From Streptomyces longisporoflavus (lineage in GTDB: Bacteria > Actinomycetota > Actinomycetes > Streptomycetales > Streptomycetaceae), in NCBI RefSeq assembly GCF_014649775.1, contig NZ_BMTR01000001.1, positions 62,001 through 126,000 of the forward strand: a stretch of DNA of 64,000 bases, written 5' to 3'. Every line of letters starts with the position of its first letter. The first letter of the stretch is position 1. Under the pieces are notes generated by a model. It ran no database searches and was not told the DNA's origin. It worked only from the letters and a program-made list of their open reading frames with translations. A program made the position numbers and the translations under genes. This document shows positions 60,691 through 64,000 of the stretch, piece after piece.

Positions 60691-60720
60691 CCGCCCCCGC
60701 CGCTTCCGCGGCGGGGGCGG
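60691..60720 (+). terminator. GC-rich hairpin terminator after the acyl-CoA dehydrogenase gene
   Basis: CCGCCCCCGCCGC (60691-60703) and GCGGCGGGGGCGG (60708-60720) are exact complements around TTCC. It lies 30 bp after the stop, before the convergent MFS gene end. Confidence 0.88.
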
Positions 60721-60750
60721 CTTGTCTCCGGGCCGGGCCAGGTGTCGCCG

Positions 60751-62220
60751 TCAGCGGCTGTTCGCGGACGCCTTGTCCGGGGTGGTGACCGCACCGGGAC
60801 CGGTGGCACGCCGCGGCGCCGCGGCGTCTTTCGCGGGCTTGGACCTCGCCAGCCACAGGCCGGTGAACACGGCGGTGACAGAAGTGACGGCGCCGGCGGC
60901 CAGGAAGGCGCTGTTGAGGCCGGCTTCGAAGGAGGCGCCGCCGGATTGCCGGGTGCGGACGACGGCTCCGAGTACCGCCACGCCGAGCACCGCGCCGAGC
61001 TGCCGGGTGGTGCTGATGATGCCGGACGCGAGGCCGCCTTCCTGCGGGCTGACCGCCTGGATGGCGGCTCCCGTCAGCGGGGACAGGGTCAGGGCGAAGC
61101 CGGTGCCGATGACCGCGAGGCGCCACCACACGTTCCCGTAGCCGGTGTCGGCGTGCACCATGCCGAGCGACAGCAGTCCCGGGCCGGCCAGGGCCAGGCC
61201 GACGGTGACCACGACACGGAAGCCGTACCGGGCGGCGAGCCGGCCCGCGTACGGGCTGACGACGACCATGGCGAGGGACATCGGCAGGGTCTGCAGGCCG
61301 GCGCCCAGGATCGAGCTGCCCTGGACGTACACGAAGAACTGGGAGAAGAAGAACGACGAACCCATGAGCGCGAACCCCACCACGATCATGGCGGTGTTGG
61401 ACACGGTGAACAGGCGCTGCCCGAACAGTCGCAGCGGCAGCATCGGAGCGGACCGGCGCGCTTCGACGGCGACGAAGGCGCCGAGAAGGAGAGCCCCGGC
61501 GGCGAAGCTGCCCAGGATCACCGGCGCCGTCCAGCCGCGGGCGCCGCCCTCGATCAGCCCGTAGGTCAGCACCCCGACCCCCAGAACGGACAGCACCGTC
61601 CCCGGCACATCGATCGCGGGGGCGCCGGGATTGCGGGTCTCTTGGAGGCTGCGCAGACCGACCAGCAGCAGGATCACGCCGATGGGCAGATTGACCAGGA
61701 AGATGGCGGGCCAGCCGAAGGCTTCCGTCAGCACGCCGCCGGCCACGGGTCCTGCGGCCAGGCCGATTCCGCTGAACCCGGCCCACAGCCCGATCGCCTT
61801 GACGCGTTCCTGCGGCACGGGATGGGCGGCGACGAGCAGGGCGAGCGAGGCGGGGCTCAGCGCCGCGGCCCCGATGCCTTGCAGCACCCGGCCGGCGACC
61901 AGCCAGCCGACCGAGGGCGCGAGACTGCACACGACCGACGCGACGGTGAACACCGCGACGCCGGTCAGGTACACCCGCTTGCGGCCGAACCGGTCGGCGA
62001 AGACACCGCCCGCCAGCAGCAGCATGGCGACCAGCAGTACGTACGCGTCGACGATCCATTGCAGACCGGTCAGCTGAGTGTGCAGCCGGTGCTGCATGTC
62101 GGGCAGCGCGGCCCCGACGATCGTGTTGTCGAGCAGGACCATGAACTGGCCCAGGCAGGTCACCGCGAGCAGCACGCTCCGGTTCGGCCCGCTGCCTACG
62201 GTCGCTGGCGATGCGGCCAT
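60751..62220 (-). CDS. DHA2-type MFS efflux transporter (EmrB/QacA)
   Basis: A 489-residue MFS protein with about 14 helices: CLGQFMVLLDNTIVGAALPD (motif D1), GGVFADRFGRKRVYLTGVAV (motif A), LVAGRVLQGIGAAALSPASL (motif B), GPVAGGVLTEAFGWPAIFLV (motif C). It is a proton-driven drug exporter; substrate unknown. It is divergent from a TetR gene with paired operators in between, the standard layout for a self-inducible pump. C-terminus is Ala/Pro-rich. Confidence 0.93.
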   Translation of the reverse strand: MAASPATVGSGPNRSVLLAVTCLGQFMVLLDNTIVGAALPDMQHRLHTQLTGLQWIVDAYVLLVAMLLLAGGVFADRFGRKRVYLTGVAVFTVASVVCSLAPSVGWLVAGRVLQGIGAAALSPASLALLVAAHPVPQERVKAIGLWAGFSGIGLAAGPVAGGVLTEAFGWPAIFLVNLPIGVILLLVGLRSLQETRNPGAPAIDVPGTVLSVLGVGVLTYGLIEGGARGWTAPVILGSFAAGALLLGAFVAVEARRSAPMLPLRLFGQRLFTVSNTAMIVVGFALMGSSFFFSQFFVYVQGSSILGAGLQTLPMSLAMVVVSPYAGRLAARYGFRVVVTVGLALAGPGLLSLGMVHADTGYGNVWWRLAVIGTGFALTLSPLTGAAIQAVSPQEGGLASGIISTTRQLGAVLGVAVLGAVVRTRQSGGASFEAGLNSAFLAAGAVTSVTAVFTGLWLARSKPAKDAAAPRRATGPGAVTTPDKASANSR

Positions 62221-62283
62221 GCAGATTCCCCTCGATGGTTGATCGCGCCCCGCTACGGCCGACGGGGTCGGCCTTCGCGCGCT

Positions 62284-62355
62284 CTAATGCAGTTGGCGAC
62301 TGCGTTAGGAGACTATAGGGAGGGCCGCCTCGCAAACGCAAGTGGTGACTGCGTT
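62284..62355. promoter_or_regulatory. Two TetR-type operators and the MFS promoter
   Basis: Site 1: CTAATGCAGT-N5-ACTGCGTTAG (62284-62308), one mismatch. Site 2: AACGCA...TGCGTT (62335-62355), with one base inserted. On the minus strand TTGCGT (62341-62336) and TATAGT (62317-62312), 18 bp apart, form a promoter for the MFS gene lying between the sites. The TetR gene starts 12 bp further. Confidence 0.7.
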
Positions 62356-62367
62356 AATGTGGGGGTC

Positions 62368-62931
62368 ATGAATCAACCAGAGCGGGCCCGACGGCCCGGC
62401 GGGCGCAGCGCCCGCGTCGGCGCGCAGGTGCACCAGGCCGTCACCGACCTGATCAATGAGCGCGGCTACGGCAACTTCACGGTCGGCGACGTCGCGGCCC
62501 GTGCGGGCGTGGCGGACAGCAGCATCTACCGCCGGTGGGGCAGCCTGGAGGCCCTGCTCACCGATGTGGCGCTCACCCGCCTCAACGCGCAGTCGCCGAT
62601 GCCCGACACCGGCAGCCTGGCCGGCGACCTGCGCACCTACGCGGCCCAGGTGGCCCGCGAGATCACCGGGCCCGACGGTCTGGCGCTGCTGCGCCTGGCC
62701 TTCGCTCTGTCCGGCACCGGGGAACAGGGCGTGCAGGCGCGTGACACCATCCGCGACGAACGCACCCGGCAACTGCAGTCCATGCTCGATCGCGCACGGG
62801 AACGCGGCGAAGACGCACCCGACGCATTCGAGGTGCTGGACCACATCATGGCCCCGATGTATATCCGCGTCCTGTTCGGCATGGGGCTCACCCCGGACTA
62901 CGTCGACGGGCTGGTCGACCGAGTGCTGTGA
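62368..62931 (+). CDS. TetR-family regulator of the divergent MFS gene
   Basis: A 187-residue TetR: HTH about 17-64 (VTDLINERGYGNFTVGDVAA, RAGVADSSIYRRWGSLEALL) with a C-terminal TetR_C_16-like domain (HIMAPMYIRVLFGMGLTPDY). It starts at ATG 62368; a long open frame upstream is shadow. It most likely represses the MFS gene and itself through the two dyads. Confidence 0.9.
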   Translation: MNQPERARRPGGRSARVGAQVHQAVTDLINERGYGNFTVGDVAARAGVADSSIYRRWGSLEALLTDVALTRLNAQSPMPDTGSLAGDLRTYAAQVAREITGPDGLALLRLAFALSGTGEQGVQARDTIRDERTRQLQSMLDRARERGEDAPDAFEVLDHIMAPMYIRVLFGMGLTPDYVDGLVDRVL

Positions 62932-63005
62932 CCCCGCCCCGGTTCCGGCGACCGCCCCTCGGGCGCGGTGCCGGGGCTATGGAGGGGGCGAAAGGGGGCC
63001 CAGGA

Positions 63006-63048
63006 TCGACAGGGAAACTTGCAAGGCTGCCTGTCGAACTCGTACGGT
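63006..63048 (+). promoter_or_regulatory. Leaderless MarR promoter under nested dyads
   Basis: TTGCAA (63019-63024), 18 bp, TACGGT (63043-63048) put the start on the ATG at 63056. The perfect dyad TCGACAGG/CCTGTCGA (63006-63013 and 63030-63037) encloses the palindrome CTTGCAAG (63018-63025), over the -35. It is the likely MarR operator. Confidence 0.6.
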
Positions 63049-63055
63049 GGCGCAC

Positions 63056-63499
63056 ATGAGCGCACCCTCCGACGACTCGGCTCCCGAGCAGATCGCCGCC
63101 GACCTGTCGGACGTCGTCCGGCGCCTCGTGCGACGCCTGCGCGGCGTGACACCGGCGACCGGACTCAGCCCCACGCAGCGTTCCGTGCTCGCCCGCCTCG
63201 ATCGCGGGGGCCCCGCCACCACCGCGGGCCTGGCCCGCGAGGAGCTCGTGCGGCCCCAGTCCATGCGGCTGACCGTGGCCGCCCTCGAGGAGATGGGTCT
63301 CGTCGAGAAGGCACCCGATCCCGACGACGGGCGGCAGTCCGTCGTCTCCGTGACCGACCAGGGACACCGCACCCTCACCGAGATGCGCGCCGCCAAGCAC
63401 GACTGGCTCTCCACGGCTCTCGCCGACGGATTCGACCCGGCGGAGCGCCGCCGACTGGCCGACGCCATCGTGCTGTTGGAGCGGCTGGCGCAGAAGTGA
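63056..63499 (+). CDS. MarR-family transcriptional regulator
   Basis: A 147-residue winged-helix MarR: LSPTQRSVLARLDRGGPATT, LAREELVRPQSMRLTVAALE, MGLVEKAPDPDDGRQSVVSV with the Asp-Arg wing. It is followed by an MFS gene that overlaps its stop as GTGA, so MarR and pump are one operon. Drug-sensing through the dimer interface is the usual role. Leaderless start as noted. Confidence 0.92.
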   Translation: MSAPSDDSAPEQIAADLSDVVRRLVRRLRGVTPATGLSPTQRSVLARLDRGGPATTAGLAREELVRPQSMRLTVAALEEMGLVEKAPDPDDGRQSVVSVTDQGHRTLTEMRAAKHDWLSTALADGFDPAERRRLADAIVLLERLAQK

Positions 63500-64000
63500 G
63501 GACGAAGCCGGACGCCCCGGCCCGGCCCACGGCGCCGGGCGGGCGTCCCGCCTTCGGGGCACGGCTCACCGCGCCCCTCCTCCTGGGCTCGCTGCTCAAC
63601 CCGCTCAACACCACGATGATCTCCACCGCCCTGGTGGCCATCGGGCACGAGTTCGGCGTCGGCGCCGCCGACACCGCCTGGCTCGTCTCCGTCCTGTACC
63701 TCGCCAGCGCCGTCTCCCAGCCGGTGCTCGGCAAACTCGCCGACGGCATCGGGCCGCGCCGGGTCTTCATCGGCGGACTCGTGGTCGTCGTCGCCTCCGG
63801 CCTGGTGGGCGCGTTCGCCCCCGGATTCCCGTGGCTGCTCGTCTCGCGCCTGCTGCTCGGCATCGGTACGTCGGCGGCCTACCCCGCCGCCATGGCCGTC
63901 CTGCGCGACGAGTCACGCAGGCTCGGCAGCCCGACGCCGCGCACCGTCCTCGGCCGGCTCTCCTTCGCCGCGCTCGGCAGCGCGGCCGTCGGACCCACAC
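63496..64000 (+). CDS. MFS transporter, N-terminal part
   Basis: Open frame from GTG 63496 (GTGA overlap with the MarR gene) running out of the window, 168 codons visible. It has a Pro/Ala-rich head, a first helix LTAPLLLGSLLNPLNTTMIS, then LASAVSQPVLGKLADGIGPR (motif A), and LVSRLLLGIGTSAAYPAAMA (motif B). It is probably a 12- or 14-helix drug exporter under control of the MarR gene. The substrate and C-terminus are outside the window. Confidence 0.88.
   Translation, partial: MRTKPDAPARPTAPGGRPAFGARLTAPLLLGSLLNPLNTTMISTALVAIGHEFGVGAADTAWLVSVLYLASAVSQPVLGKLADGIGPRRVFIGGLVVVVASGLVGAFAPGFPWLLVSRLLLGIGTSAAYPAAMAVLRDESRRLGSPTPRTVLGRLSFAALGSAAVGPT

Noticed and set aside
63057..63499. Alternative start one base away for the MarR gene
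   Set aside because: The ATG at 63056 is the only in-frame start that matches the leaderless promoter and the full domain.

Overview
The window is high-GC DNA, dense with genes, with GTG and TTG starts and many ATGA/GTGA stop-start overlaps. Family content (F420-type oxidoreductase, XRE/DUF5753-DUF397 pair, SSI-type protease inhibitor, tripeptidyl-aminopeptidase-like secreted hydrolase, Streptomyces-type gvp cluster, ANTAR protein) points to a Streptomyces or very close actinomycete chromosome. I see no rRNA, tRNA, CRISPR array, insertion sequence or prophage. I recognise about 66 protein genes, the first and last of them cut by the window edges.

Layout. 1-8.5 kb: two paralogous two-gene CNNM/HlyC membrane operons in opposite orientation, enclosing a membrane acyltransferase, a GlxA-type regulator with a divergent cupin gene, a small holin and an ABC-F ATPase. 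8.7-18.4 kb: two tandem membrane-anchored PQQ-type beta-propeller proteins, an F420-type oxidoreductase, an ABC exporter pair, a toxin-antitoxin-like pair (ribbon-helix-helix plus degenerate Fic/Doc fold), a VOC protein and a methyltransferase. 18.6-23.3 kb: biotin genes, with bioB-bioA-bioD divergent from bioF. 23.3-30.8 kb: a WhiJ/AbaA-like triad (DUF397, XRE-DUF5753, divergent HATPase), a LysR regulator, a DUF6328 protein, an NlpC/P60 hydrolase behind a clear c-di-AMP (ydaO-type) riboswitch, an orphan clpP with a coupled small ORF, and an amidase.

30.7-36.9 kb: a gas-vesicle operon gvpO-A-F-G-Y-Z-J-L-S-K ending in a perfect 25-bp hairpin. GvpY and GvpZ carry strongly charged low-complexity tails. 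37-43.2 kb: a basic amino-acid decarboxylase, a Ppx/GppA protein, an ANTAR protein with a collagen-like linker and a WhiB-like remnant behind it, a small HTH protein, an orphan Phd/YefM antitoxin and a TetR/permease pair. 43.3-48.2 kb: urease ureA-B-C-F-G-D without ureE, preceded by a GlnR-like half box and holding four tandem hairpin repeats between ureF and ureG. 48.3-58.6 kb: a NERD protein, a tripeptidyl-aminopeptidase-like hydrolase, a YbaK deacylase, an acyltransferase, an SSI-type inhibitor with Lys at P1, a CtaG-like membrane protein, pfkA, gatD/murT and def. 58.6-64 kb: three regulator-target modules (TetR/acyl-CoA dehydrogenase, TetR/DHA2 MFS, MarR-MFS), each with visible inverted repeats.

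Themes. Nitrogen and cell-envelope functions recur (urease, amidase, NlpC/P60, MurT-GatD, CNNM). Several regulators and two other genes appear to have leaderless promoters, with a TANNNT -10 element about 7 nt before the start codon. The least explained signals are the ureF-ureG hairpin repeats, the GvpY/GvpZ block-charged tails, the degenerate Fic module with its promoter palindrome, the WhiB-like fragment after the ANTAR gene, and the Cys/His-rich tail on BioB. All names rest on reading motifs by eye; no database search was run.
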